NCBI GenBank assembly: GCA_910586045.1
Contig: CAJUIH010000089.1
Location: 1 to 15,695 of the forward strand
Reading direction: 5' to 3'
DNA length: 15,695 nucleotides
From: an uncultured Eubacterium sp.
Lineage (GTDB): Bacteria; Bacillota; Clostridia; Lachnospirales; Lachnospiraceae
In this document: piece by piece, positions 1 through 6,988 of the stretch
Layout: each line of letters begins with the position of its first letter
Numbering within the stretch: position 1 is the stretch's first letter
Made by a program: the position numbers and the translations under genes
Notes under the pieces: generated by a model
Seen by the model: only the letters and a program-made list of their open reading frames with translations
Told to the model about the DNA's origin: nothing
Database searches by the model: none

Positions 1-122
1 ACCCTAAGGGGCGAAGCCAAGCGGCGACTTTAGCTACTGGCGAAAGCCTAGCGAACTAGGCGCCGCGACCGGGGCAGGCCGATTCGTAAATGCAGAATAC
101 TTAGGGATTCTTACCATTCTGG
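1..122. other. Hairpin-dense non-coding stretch with a three-way-junction fold
   Basis: No plausible gene is seen here. The sequence folds well. GCGGCG at 21-26 pairs with CGCCGC at 61-66. Inside it are two adjacent hairpins, 28-31 with 43-46 and CCTAG/CTAGG at 47-51 with 56-60 (loop CGAA), which together make a three-way junction with almost no unpaired bases. A small GGC-GAA-GCC hairpin lies at 10-18. The stretch continues directly into the repeat at 123-196, so both may belong to one dispersed element or structured RNA that begins outside the window. Which strand is transcribed is not known. The fold is seen in the sequence; an RNA role is inference. Confidence 0.4.
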
Positions 123-196
123 AGCCGGAGCCACAAGCCAGGCCTGCGTCGCTTATCCGGCGTCCCCGCAGTCAAAATGTAACACCTTATCTGAAC
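123..196 (-). repeat. 74-nt structured repeat, left copy (inverted relative to right copy)
   Basis: Read on the minus strand, this matches 15406-15479 at 66 of 74 positions by hand alignment. Both copies can form an outer stem GCCGGA/TCCGGC and an inner stem CGCAGG/CTTG(C or T)G. The C-to-T difference in the inner stem keeps pairing as a G-U wobble. The element lies between the structured stretch at 1-122 and the promoter at 240. It looks like a dispersed intergenic repeat or small structured RNA/terminator. No transposase is associated with it. Confidence 0.6.
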
Positions 197-239
197 TTAC
201 AAAGAGCCTATAAATTTGGGCAAATTTTTGTTAAAAGTC

Positions 240-268
240 TTGCATTTTCCAAACCAGCCATGTATAAT
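240..268 (+). promoter_or_regulatory. SigA-type promoter for the ABC-F gene
   Basis: TTGCAT at 240-245 and a perfect TATAAT at 263-268 are separated by 17 nt. The start of transcription would fall near 275, giving an untranslated leader of about 258 nt before the ABC-F start codon. Confidence 0.75.
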
Positions 269-274
269 AGTCAA

Positions 275-532
275 ATAGAAAAAAGAAAGGGCACTAAAGT
301 GCAGGGTGAAACAATGATTATTCGATAATTTGATTTGGACGCCGCAATGTAATAGAATCAAACGAACAGGCCTGTAACAACAGGTTTCTTTGCGTATGCC
401 GAATCGGATTATCCCACTGCTGCCCTCCCGCCTTTTTCTATATTTGGAAAGGTTTCTTTTTGTGGTCTTTGCGTGGGTCTGTTTTCGGGTACGAAAGCAG
501 GCTTTTTTGCTGCCTGCGGAAAGGAGCGCCAT
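275..532 (+). promoter_or_regulatory. Long structured leader of the ABC-F gene, possible attenuator
   Basis: The leader between promoter and gene is long and contains parts that could attenuate expression. A ribosome site AGGGTG at 303-308 precedes a minute ORF at 314-328 (ATG ATT ATT CGA TAA). An ATG-TAA start-stop pair lies at 347-352. A short stem at 371-375/380-384 is followed by TTTCTTT, like a weak terminator. A stem GCAGGC/GCCTGC at 497-502/512-517 ends just before the AAGGAG site at 521-526. Several ABC-F resistance genes are known to be controlled by ribosome-stalling leader peptides and premature termination. That this leader works so is inference. Confidence 0.4.
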
Positions 533-2068
533 ATGCTTCAGATTAAAAATTTAACGATTACGCATAAAAAAGACGCGAAAATCATTCTGGAAAACTTTCA
601 TTGTGTTTTGAATAACGGGGATAAAGCTGTCATTATCGGCGAAGAAGGAAACGGAAAATCTACGCTGCTGCGCTGGATCTACGATCCTGCGCAGATCAGC
701 GCATACTGCGAGTCCAGCGGCGAACGGATCGACCAGGGGCAAAAAATGGGATACCTGCCGCAGGAGCTGCCGCGGGGCGATTCCGAAAAATCGCTGTATG
801 ATTATTTTATGGAAGAAACCGCGTTTTTCGACCATACCCCAAAAGAACTTGGCAAAATAGCCGCGCAATTCGGCCTGCCCGCCGATTTTTTTTACCGGGA
901 ACAGCGCATGGGCACTTTATCCGGCGGAGAAAAAGTAAAAGCCCAGCTTCTGCGGCTTGTGCTGGCACAGCCGGATATACTGCTGTTGGATGAACCATCC
1001 AATGACATTGACCTGGAAACGCTCGGCTGGCTGGAACAATTCCTGCTTGACTGGAAAAAAATCGTACTGTATATTTCCCATGACGAAACATTGATGGAGC
1101 ATACCGCAAATATCGTCATCCATCTGGAACGGGTTCGAAAAAAAACGCGGGTCCGCTGCCAGGTAGCCCGCATGCCGTATTTGCAGTATAAAACAGAACG
1201 TGCGGGCCGGTTTGACAAACAGGCGCAAAAAGCGGCCGCAGAGAGGCGCGAGAAAAAACTGCGGGACGAAAAATATCAAAAGGTCTATCAGAGCGTAGAC
1301 CATGCGCAACGTGTCATTTCCAGACAAAATCCGGCGGGCGGGCGCCTGCTGAAAAAAAAGATGCATGCGGTAAAATCAATGGAACGGCGGTTTGCCCGCG
1401 CGGATGCCTGTATGACACAGATGCCGGAAGAAGAAACCGCGATTTATTTTCAGCTTGGGGCAAAAACGGACGCGGTCGCAAACGGCAAAACCGTCCTGGA
1501 CTACGAACTTGACACGCTTTACACGCCCGACCAGAAGCGGATCCTTTCTAAAAACATCCGCCTTGTTGTGCGCGGCAGCCAAAAGGTCTGCATCATTGGA
1601 ACAAACGGCACCGGAAAAACGACCTTGCTGCATCAGATTGCTTCCAGCCTTTTAAAACGCAGCGATATCCATGCCGCGTACATGCCGCAAAACTACGAAG
1701 AGCTTTTGGACCTTTCGCAAACACCCGTTGATTTTTTGGACCAGACCGGGGATCAGGCAAGGCGCACGCGGATCCGCACCTATCTGCACGCAATGAAATA
1801 CACGGAGGATGAAATCAACCATACGGCCGCGGAATTATCCGGCGGGCAGAAAGCCAAATTACTGCTGCTGCAAATGAGCCTGTCCGGCGCCAACGTCCTG
1901 ATCCTGGACGAACCGACCCGCAATTTTTCCCCGCTGTCCGCGCCTGTCATCCGCCAGATGCTAAAAACGTTTCCCGGGGCAATTATCAGCGTCTCCCACG
2001 ACCGCAAATACATGGACGAAGTATGCGATACGGTATGCAGGCTGACAAAAGACGGCATTGTCTATTGA
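533..2068 (+). CDS. ABC-F family ATPase, ribosome-protection type
   Basis: This is a soluble twin-ATPase protein of 511 residues with no membrane segments. ABC-F proteins bind the ribosomal E site and reach the peptidyl-transferase centre; many in Firmicutes protect ribosomes from antibiotics that bind the large subunit. Domain 1 has Walker A GEEGNGKST (36-44), signature LSGGE (129-133), Walker B LLLDEPSNDID (D153, E154) and SHDE. The basic, helical linker between domains lies at about 215-330. Domain 2 has Walker A GTNGTGKTT (356-364), LSGGQ (435-439), and LILDEP (D459, E460) followed by TRNFSPLS in place of the usual TNHLD, then SVSHD. An in-frame GTG at 473 is possible, but the ATG at 533 has AAGGAG six bases upstream and begins at the normal MLQIKNLTI domain start. 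The gene has its own promoter and a long leader, which suggests inducible expression. Substrate drug class cannot be told. Confidence 0.9.
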   Translation: MLQIKNLTITHKKDAKIILENFHCVLNNGDKAVIIGEEGNGKSTLLRWIYDPAQISAYCESSGERIDQGQKMGYLPQELPRGDSEKSLYDYFMEETAFFDHTPKELGKIAAQFGLPADFFYREQRMGTLSGGEKVKAQLLRLVLAQPDILLLDEPSNDIDLETLGWLEQFLLDWKKIVLYISHDETLMEHTANIVIHLERVRKKTRVRCQVARMPYLQYKTERAGRFDKQAQKAAAERREKKLRDEKYQKVYQSVDHAQRVISRQNPAGGRLLKKKMHAVKSMERRFARADACMTQMPEEETAIYFQLGAKTDAVANGKTVLDYELDTLYTPDQKRILSKNIRLVVRGSQKVCIIGTNGTGKTTLLHQIASSLLKRSDIHAAYMPQNYEELLDLSQTPVDFLDQTGDQARRTRIRTYLHAMKYTEDEINHTAAELSGGQKAKLLLLQMSLSGANVLILDEPTRNFSPLSAPVIRQMLKTFPGAIISVSHDRKYMDEVCDTVCRLTKDGIVY

Positions 2069-2093
2069 CTTTACTGCGCTAAACTGCTATGAT
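2065..2093 (+). promoter_or_regulatory. SigA-type promoter of the amino acid importer operon
   Basis: TTGACT at 2065-2070 and TATGAT at 2088-2093 are separated by exactly 17 nt. The -35 box overlaps the TGA stop codon (2066-2068) of the ABC-F gene. The transcript would start near 2100 and carry a small stem TGCCGG-ACAA-CCGGCA before the ribosome site AAGGAG at 2151-2156. Confidence 0.75.
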
Positions 2094-2165
2094 GAGAAAG
2101 GTTTTTTGCCGGACAACCGGCAGACTTAAAAAAATAGATTATGGATAAAAAAGGAGACTGATACG

Positions 2166-3086
2166 ATGAAGAAACTACTTGCCTTGTCACTTACACTGAT
2201 GCTGACAATTTCCATGGCCGGCTGCGGCAGCGAGGATGCCCCGGACAGCAGCGCCGGGTCTGCATCGGATGCATCCGATGCATCCGATACATCCGCCGGC
2301 AGCTCCGACGACGATGCCGCCGGCGACAGCGGCACCACTGGCAATACCGACGACAGTGCCGGCGGGGAAGACGCGGGGGAAAGCGACAGCGCCTATGTCA
2401 AGGAGAAAGGGACGCTTGTTGTCGGAATTACAGACTTTGAACCAATGGACTATAAGGATGCGGACGGAAACTGGATCGGGTTTGATGCGGACCTGGCATC
2501 CGCCTTTGCGGAAAGCCTCGGCGTGTCTGTCGAATTTGTGGAAATAGACTGGGATAACAAGATCCTGGAACTGGACGGCAAAACGATTGACTGTGTATGG
2601 AACGGCATGACCCTTACCGAAGAGGTTACCAGTTCTATGGAATGCTCGAACGCATACTGCAACAACGCCCAGGTAGTCATCGTCCCTGCGGACAAAGCAG
2701 ACGACTATCAGGATGTAGAAAGTTTAAGCGGCCTGAATTTTGCAGTGGAAGCAGGCAGCGCCGGCGAGGAACAGGCAAACGAACACAACCTGACCTGCAC
2801 GCCGGTCAAACAGCAGTCGGACGCCCTGATGGAAGTCGCAGCCGGAACCTCGGACGCGGCCATTATTGACTCTTTGATGGCGGCTGCCATGGTTGGGGAA
2901 GGAACCGGTTACGCAGACCTCACCTATACCGTCGGCTTAAACAACGAAGAATACGGGGTCGGTTTCCGGAAAGGCTCAGACCTTGCGCCTGCGTTAAATG
3001 ACTTTTTCAAAACCTCCTACGCGGACGGCAGCATGAAAGAATGCGCGGAAAAATACGGCGTACAGGCAGCGCTCGCAGAGCAGTAA
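2166..3086 (+). CDS. Amino acid ABC transporter substrate-binding lipoprotein
   Basis: This 306-residue protein is the extracellular receptor of a polar amino acid importer (SBP_bac_3 type). It has a lipoprotein signal peptide with lipobox MAGC, the lipidated cysteine being C20. A low-complexity acidic Ser/Asp/Gly linker (21-76) lifts the binding domain off the membrane. The binding domain (about 80-303) starts with GTLVVGITDFEPMDY and includes the typical IGFDADLASAFAESLG stretch and the WNGMTLT segment near the ligand cleft. AAGGAG lies nine bases before the ATG. It is the first gene of an operon with the permease and ATPase that follow. The ligand is probably a polar amino acid; which one cannot be told from the sequence. 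Confidence 0.93.
   Translation: MKKLLALSLTLMLTISMAGCGSEDAPDSSAGSASDASDASDTSAGSSDDDAAGDSGTTGNTDDSAGGEDAGESDSAYVKEKGTLVVGITDFEPMDYKDADGNWIGFDADLASAFAESLGVSVEFVEIDWDNKILELDGKTIDCVWNGMTLTEEVTSSMECSNAYCNNAQVVIVPADKADDYQDVESLSGLNFAVEAGSAGEEQANEHNLTCTPVKQQSDALMEVAAGTSDAAIIDSLMAAAMVGEGTGYADLTYTVGLNNEEYGVGFRKGSDLAPALNDFFKTSYADGSMKECAEKYGVQAALAEQ
2262..2288 (+). repeat. Three tandem 9-nt units in the lipoprotein linker
   Basis: Units GCATCGGAT, GCATCCGAT and GCATCCGAT follow each other and a decayed fourth begins at 2289. They encode repeated Ser-Asp-Ala in the acidic linker. Replication slippage here could change linker length in 3-residue steps without breaking the frame. Confidence 0.7.
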
Positions 3087-3122
3087 ATTTCGGAACGTAC
3101 ATAGAGAAAGCAGGAAAAATTT

Positions 3123-3809
3123 ATGGAACTTTTTCTGGAACAACTGCCGATTGTTGTCCGGTCGTTGAATATCGGCTTCGTGCAGACTTTAAAATTATTT
3201 TTTATCACGCTGATTGGCGCGTTTCCGCTGGGGCTTGTGATTGCTTTTGGCTCCATGTCCCGCTTTCTGCCCCTGCGTTATTTTACCAAACTGTTTGTCT
3301 GGATCATCCGCGGCACCCCGCTGATGATCCAGCTTCTGATTGTTTATTTTTTCCCGGGCCTTGTGCTGCACAACCCAATCTGGGGCAGCGGTGAATCGGG
3401 ACGCTTTTTAGCCGCATCTTTGGCTTTTATTGTCAACTATGCCTGCTATTTTTCGGAAATCTACCGCGGCGGCATCCAGGCAGTCCCGGTCGGACAGACC
3501 GAAGCCGGGCTTGTGCTCGGCATGACGAAAAGCCAGATTTTCTTTCAGGTAACATTGCTGCAGATGATTAAGCGGATTGTACCGCCGATGTCCAATGAAA
3601 TTATTACGCTTGTAAAGGATACTTCCTTGTCCCGTATTATCGCCCTGCAGGAAATTATCTGGGCCGGACAGGCATTTATGAAAGGGTCCCAGGGCATTGC
3701 CGGCGCGATCTGGCCGCTGTTTTTCACGGCCATTTATTACCTGATTTTTAACGGTATTCTGACAGTCCTGCTCGGACGGCTGGAAAAGAAACTGGAATAT
3801 TTTAAATAG
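3123..3809 (+). CDS. Amino acid ABC transporter permease (HisM/GlnP type)
   Basis: This 228-residue integral membrane protein has about five hydrophobic segments. It carries the RGTPLMIQL segment typical of polar amino acid permeases and the cytoplasmic coupling loop (EAA loop) beginning near YRGGIQAVPVGQTEAGLVLG, which contacts the ATPase. It ends in a charged LEKKLEYFK tail. It starts 36 nt after the receptor gene with a weak ribosome site (CAGGAA at 3111-3116), and the ATPase gene follows at once. One permease gene is present, so the transporter probably uses a homodimer of this subunit. Confidence 0.93.
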   Translation: MELFLEQLPIVVRSLNIGFVQTLKLFFITLIGAFPLGLVIAFGSMSRFLPLRYFTKLFVWIIRGTPLMIQLLIVYFFPGLVLHNPIWGSGESGRFLAASLAFIVNYACYFSEIYRGGIQAVPVGQTEAGLVLGMTKSQIFFQVTLLQMIKRIVPPMSNEIITLVKDTSLSRIIALQEIIWAGQAFMKGSQGIAGAIWPLFFTAIYYLIFNGILTVLLGRLEKKLEYFK

Positions 3810-3836
3810 GCCCTTTTTATGGAAGGAGAACAGCAT

Positions 3837-4622
3837 ATGTCGATTTTAGAAGTGGCGCATATTCAGAAAAATTTCGGCCAGACGGAAGTGCTCAAGGATA
3901 TCAGTTTTTCCCTCGAACAGGGCCAGGTTGTCTCGATTATCGGTTCATCCGGCAGCGGAAAAACGACGCTGCTGCGGTGCCTGAATTTTCTGGAACGGCC
4001 GGATCAGGGCATCATCCGTGTCAACGGAGAGACTTTGTACGACGGGGACAGCCCCGCGGCACAGACAGACCAGCAAATCCGCCTCAAGCGGCTGCATTTC
4101 GGTCTGGTCTTCCAATCGTTCAACCTGTTCCCGCAATATACCGCGATCCAGAATGTCATGCTCGCAAAGCAGCTTTTGGCAAAAGAAGCGCCGGATTTTA
4201 AAACCCGCAAAAAAGAAATCTACCAGGAAATCGAAGTGCAGGCAAAAGCACTGCTTGCGCAGATGGGCCTGACCGACCGGATGCATAATTATCCGCACCA
4301 GCTATCCGGCGGCCAGTGCCAGCGGGTCGCCATTGCACGCGCGCTTGCGCTGGCGCCTGACATTTTATGTTTTGACGAACCGACCTCCGCATTGGATCCG
4401 GAATTGACCGGAGAAGTACTCAAAGTAATCCGGGAGCTTGCAAAACAGCAGACGACGATGATTATCGTAACGCATGAAATGGCATTCGCGCGCGACGTCG
4501 CCAATCAAGTAATTTTTATGGACGACGGGCGGATTTTAGAACAGGGCGATCCTTATGAAGTCATGGAACACCCCAGACAGGAGCGGACAAAACAATTTCT
4601 GGCGCGTTTTACAAACGGTTAG
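3837..4622 (+). CDS. Amino acid ABC transporter ATP-binding protein (GlnQ type)
   Basis: This 261-residue ATPase powers the importer encoded just upstream. It shows Walker A GSSGSGKTT (36-44), the Q-loop region LVFQSFNLFPQ, signature LSGGQ (156-160), Walker B CFDEP with D180, the D-loop SALDPEL and the H-loop VTHEM. An in-frame ATG exists at 3819, but the one at 3837 has AAGGAG at 3823-3828 eight bases upstream and gives the usual family N-terminus. The stop codon TAG (4620-4622) straddles the left edge of a MITE-like insertion; excising the insertion would still leave TAG at the same place. Confidence 0.93.
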   Translation: MSILEVAHIQKNFGQTEVLKDISFSLEQGQVVSIIGSSGSGKTTLLRCLNFLERPDQGIIRVNGETLYDGDSPAAQTDQQIRLKRLHFGLVFQSFNLFPQYTAIQNVMLAKQLLAKEAPDFKTRKKEIYQEIEVQAKALLAQMGLTDRMHNYPHQLSGGQCQRVAIARALALAPDILCFDEPTSALDPELTGEVLKVIRELAKQQTTMIIVTHEMAFARDVANQVIFMDDGRILEQGDPYEVMEHPRQERTKQFLARFTNG

Positions 4623-4690
4623 GAACTGTCCCGAAATAACTTACCGATAGTCCGCAGGATTTTTCTTCGAGAGTTTGGGACAGTTCCTTA
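4619..4690. mobile_element. MITE-like 66-bp element flanked by TTA repeats
   Basis: GGAACTGTCCC at 4622-4632 is perfectly inverted as GGGACAGTTCC at 4677-4687. Each outer edge is flanked by TTA (4619-4621 and 4688-4690), as expected for a 3-bp target duplication. The core of about 44 nt is non-coding. It lies at the 3' end of the ATPase gene and could also act as a stem-loop between that gene and the small ORF at 4719. There is no T-tract, so it is not a classic terminator. A simple long-loop inverted repeat unrelated to transposition is the alternative. Confidence 0.45.
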
Positions 4691-4718
4691 GATTTCCCCC
4701 ATCAAAGGAGCCGCAGCT

Positions 4719-4970
4719 ATGAAAAAAATAAAACGAATCCTTGCTATGGCCGGCATCCTCCTGCTGGTTACGATGTATCTGTCTACCCTCGTGTGCGCGA
4801 TCCTGGATACAGGCGACACGATGTTCCTGTTCCGGGCCTCGGTGATGTGCACCGTACTGGTTCCGGTGCTTCTTTGGGGGTATACGGTGATTTACCGACT
4901 CTCCAAAGGAAACCAGGAGCCGCCGCATCACGAAACGGAGACGGTACCAGATACGAAAATAAACCGCTAA
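4719..4970 (+). CDS. Small two-helix membrane protein, function unknown
   Basis: This 83-residue protein starts MKKIKRILAMAGILLL and has two hydrophobic segments at about 7-28 and 37-60, then a polar tail rich in Pro, Glu and Thr. The ribosome site AAGGAG at 4705-4710 lies eight bases before the ATG, which supports real translation. I do not recognise a family. It sits about 100 nt after the amino acid ATPase gene in the same direction and before the terminator hairpin at 5004-5043, so it may be the last gene of the importer transcript. A role with the transporter is only a guess. Confidence 0.7.
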   Translation: MKKIKRILAMAGILLLVTMYLSTLVCAILDTGDTMFLFRASVMCTVLVPVLLWGYTVIYRLSKGNQEPPHHETETVPDTKINR

Positions 4971-5003
4971 CAGAAGTTTTTCCCGTACAATAGACAAACG
5001 GAA

Positions 5004-5043
5004 GAGACGGTCTGCCCGGCCTTACGGCCAGGCAAACCGTCTC
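5004..5043 (-). terminator. Terminator hairpin at the end of the spoIIIA operon
   Basis: An 18-nt arm at 5004-5021 pairs with 5026-5043 at 16 of 18 positions around a four-base loop TTAC. On the minus strand it follows the spoIIIAH stop codon and is followed by TTCCGTTTGTC, a modest T-rich run. The plus-strand small ORF also ends here (4970), so the hairpin may serve both directions. Bases 5031-5050 occur again, inverted, at 15643-15662. Confidence 0.6.
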
Positions 5044-5068
5044 TCCCAGCATCCCGCACAGCCAATTT

Positions 5069-5803
5069 CTATTTTTCTTTCTCCCCGGTCGTAATCGGCG
5101 TAATCACAATATGCTCCGCAGACACTTTCGTCTTGCGTTTTACAATGTCTTCGATCTGCGCACGCTTTGCATCCGTTACATCTCCCATATTTAATACCAC
5201 ATCCGCCGAATCTTCCGTAATGCTGACTACCACATCGGTAAAGCCCTTGGCTTCCAAAAGCATCTCCGCATCCGTCTCGCGCTGCGCGATATCGGTCAGA
5301 TTTACCATTTTGTCTACGGCAGCCTGTTTATCGGTATCCGAAAGCGCCTTGCTGTCAATCACCTCCATCAAATCTTCTTTATTCTGGGAACGCACCTGCT
5401 CGCGGTTTAATTTGGCTTCTACCGCAAAATCAACGTTTGATACATTCGTACTGGCTAAAACCGTTTCACCTGGATTTTCAATATCTTCTTTTTCCCCTTT
5501 TTGTGCTTTTGCCGTGTCCTTTTTTGCATCCCCGCTGCTTGCCGCGCTGCTGTCCGCCGCCTTGGCGTCCTTTTTACCGCCGCTTTCTTTTTCCGTATCT
5601 ATTTCCGTCTCCGTAAAAATCTCCGCATCTGCCAGTGTTTCTTCAGACGAAATATCATAGTCTTCTTCCGTCAGCTCCGCGCTGGTTTGTGTCAGCTCAT
5701 CGCTTCCAATGCCGCTGTATGTATAACTTAAATATCCTGCTGCAGCAATCATCAGCGCCAGTGCGGTAATGATAACCTGATTCTTTTTAAAAAGTTTTTT
5801 CAT
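5069..5803 (-). CDS. spoIIIAH: Stage III sporulation protein AH
   Basis: SpoIIIAH is the mother-cell membrane protein that forms a ring in the intermembrane space and binds SpoIIQ (or its counterpart) from the forespore. This 244-residue protein has one N-terminal membrane helix (about 8-29), a long acidic Glu/Asp/Lys-rich linker (about 33-115), and a conserved C-terminal ring-building domain of the YscJ/FliF type (about 125-240), including QRETDAEMLLEAKGF and KVSAEHIVITPI. It is the last gene of the operon, 63 nt after spoIIIAG, with a purine-rich GGAGAAGG ribosome site. The linker is long and low in complexity. Confidence 0.93.
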   Translation of the reverse strand: MKKLFKKNQVIITALALMIAAAGYLSYTYSGIGSDELTQTSAELTEEDYDISSEETLADAEIFTETEIDTEKESGGKKDAKAADSSAASSGDAKKDTAKAQKGEKEDIENPGETVLASTNVSNVDFAVEAKLNREQVRSQNKEDLMEVIDSKALSDTDKQAAVDKMVNLTDIAQRETDAEMLLEAKGFTDVVVSITEDSADVVLNMGDVTDAKRAQIEDIVKRKTKVSAEHIVITPITTGEKEK

Positions 5804-5866
5804 TTCTTTCCTTCTCCCTGCATGGTCTTTTTTAACTATTTGTATTGTATGCTTCCCGCACAGGAC

Positions 5867-6406
5867 TTATGACTCCTTTTGCATTTTTACAATGGTTACT
5901 TTGTGCGCCTCAATCGGAAACAATGCCCTGACCGCATCCATAATATCCTGCTTTACCCTGGAATCCCCTCCTCCCTGTGCGATTACAAGTACGCCCTCCA
6001 CCTGCGGCAGCTTTTCCTGGCTGATATACGGCTCTCTGCCGTCCGTTTCCCCGTACACAGCCGCTTCCTGGTATTGGGTGCCCTGCTCATTTTCCGCGCG
6101 GGTGACGTCTTTTTCCACGACGGATTCGCCGCGGTCTTGAAAGGTCAGCATGACCCGTACTTCCCCGACTCCGTCCATACAGCTTAGCGACTGCTCGAGT
6201 TTGTCCGCCAGTGTTTTCTCATAGTTTTCTGTGTGCGTTCTGTCTGCCTGATTGGCGCGCAGCGTTTCATTCCATTGCTCCTCCTCGCTGTGCCTGCGTA
6301 CGCTGTCGGTCGGCAATGCGATTACCAACAGCAGAATCCCTGTCAGGCCGACCGCAAGCCATCTTGTTTTATCCATTTTTTTTAAAAAATCAAAAAACCA
6401 TTTCAT
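5867..6406 (-). CDS. spoIIIAG: Stage III sporulation protein AG
   Basis: SpoIIIAG forms a large ring in the space between mother cell and forespore membranes as part of the SpoIIIA-SpoIIQ channel. The 179-residue protein has a short cytoplasmic start, one membrane helix (about 16-32) ending ALPTDS, then a soluble domain with SLSCMDGVGEVRVMLTF and a C-terminal half (GVLVIAQGGGDSRVKQDI...) typical of the family. The reading frame extends upstream to a TTG at 6439, but ATG at 6406 has AAAGGA nine bases before it and gives the usual MKWFFDFLKK start. It lies between spoIIIAF and spoIIIAH. Confidence 0.93.
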   Translation of the reverse strand: MKWFFDFLKKMDKTRWLAVGLTGILLLVIALPTDSVRRHSEEEQWNETLRANQADRTHTENYEKTLADKLEQSLSCMDGVGEVRVMLTFQDRGESVVEKDVTRAENEQGTQYQEAAVYGETDGREPYISQEKLPQVEGVLVIAQGGGDSRVKQDIMDAVRALFPIEAHKVTIVKMQKES

Positions 6407-6468
6407 TCGGATGTTTCCTTTCTTCCCGCGTTTCCGCAATTGCCTGATTCCATGCCATCCTCATCCCG

Positions 6469-6972
6469 TCAGCTTACTAAGATCTGGTCTTTTGTTAATC
6501 CATAGGACTCTATTATAAAATCTGTCAGTTTCTCCCGGATCTTTGCCGGATCCTGCCCTTTGGACAAGTCCATACAAATGCTGACGCGGCTGATCTCGTA
6601 ATCCCGCGACAACGATACATGGACTTCGCGCACTGGCAGATTGTGTCCGGCTGCCTGCGCCAGCATATCCCCCGCGAGCGCTGTTTCATATTTTTCCCTG
6701 TAATGGTCATTCTGCAAAAATTCCAGTTTCTGCGTATCCTGGCGGATACTGTCCAACTGTTCCCAAAAAATTTCACCGGATATCATTGTTTCCAGCCTGC
6801 CGTCATTTCCAAACAGCCGCATCACCGGTGTGAGCAGCATCAAAACCAGGATAATGCCTGAAAAAAAGCGCAGATATTTCTTATACTGGTCCGCGGCCGC
6901 AAGATGCATCAAAATCGTAAGCAGCAGATACAGGATCAAAAATTCCTTTACCCAGTTTAAAATAGCATGCAT
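6469..6972 (-). CDS. spoIIIAF: Stage III sporulation protein AF
   Basis: This 167-residue protein has two N-terminal membrane helices (about 7-25 and 33-51) with the characteristic YKKYLRFFSGIILVLMLLTPV stretch split over them, followed by a soluble domain ending in TKDQILVS. It is a membrane component of the SpoIIIA channel complex in the mother cell. GGAAGGA lies shortly before the ATG, and spoIIIAE ends only 16 nt upstream, so the two are co-transcribed. Confidence 0.93.
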   Translation of the reverse strand: MHAILNWVKEFLILYLLLTILMHLAAADQYKKYLRFFSGIILVLMLLTPVMRLFGNDGRLETMISGEIFWEQLDSIRQDTQKLEFLQNDHYREKYETALAGDMLAQAAGHNLPVREVHVSLSRDYEISRVSICMDLSKGQDPAKIREKLTDFIIESYGLTKDQILVS

Positions 6973-6988
6973 GCCGTTCCTTCCCTAT

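Noticed and set aside
197..532. 111-residue minus-strand open frame opposite the ABC-F leader
   Set aside because: Lys/Arg-rich, low in domain-like features, and it runs opposite a strong promoter and leader. It is best explained as a chance frame.
396..554. A 52-codon plus-strand frame overlapping the ABC-F start (MPNRIIPLLP...)
   Set aside because: It has no ribosome site, no recognisable domain and overlaps the well-supported ABC-F start region. It could be a leader peptide, but nothing in the sequence favours that.
5133..5660. 175-codon Ser/Phe-rich plus-strand frame opposite spoIIIAH
   Set aside because: It is the reverse of the low-complexity Glu/Asp/Lys linker and conserved domain of spoIIIAH, which is the real gene.
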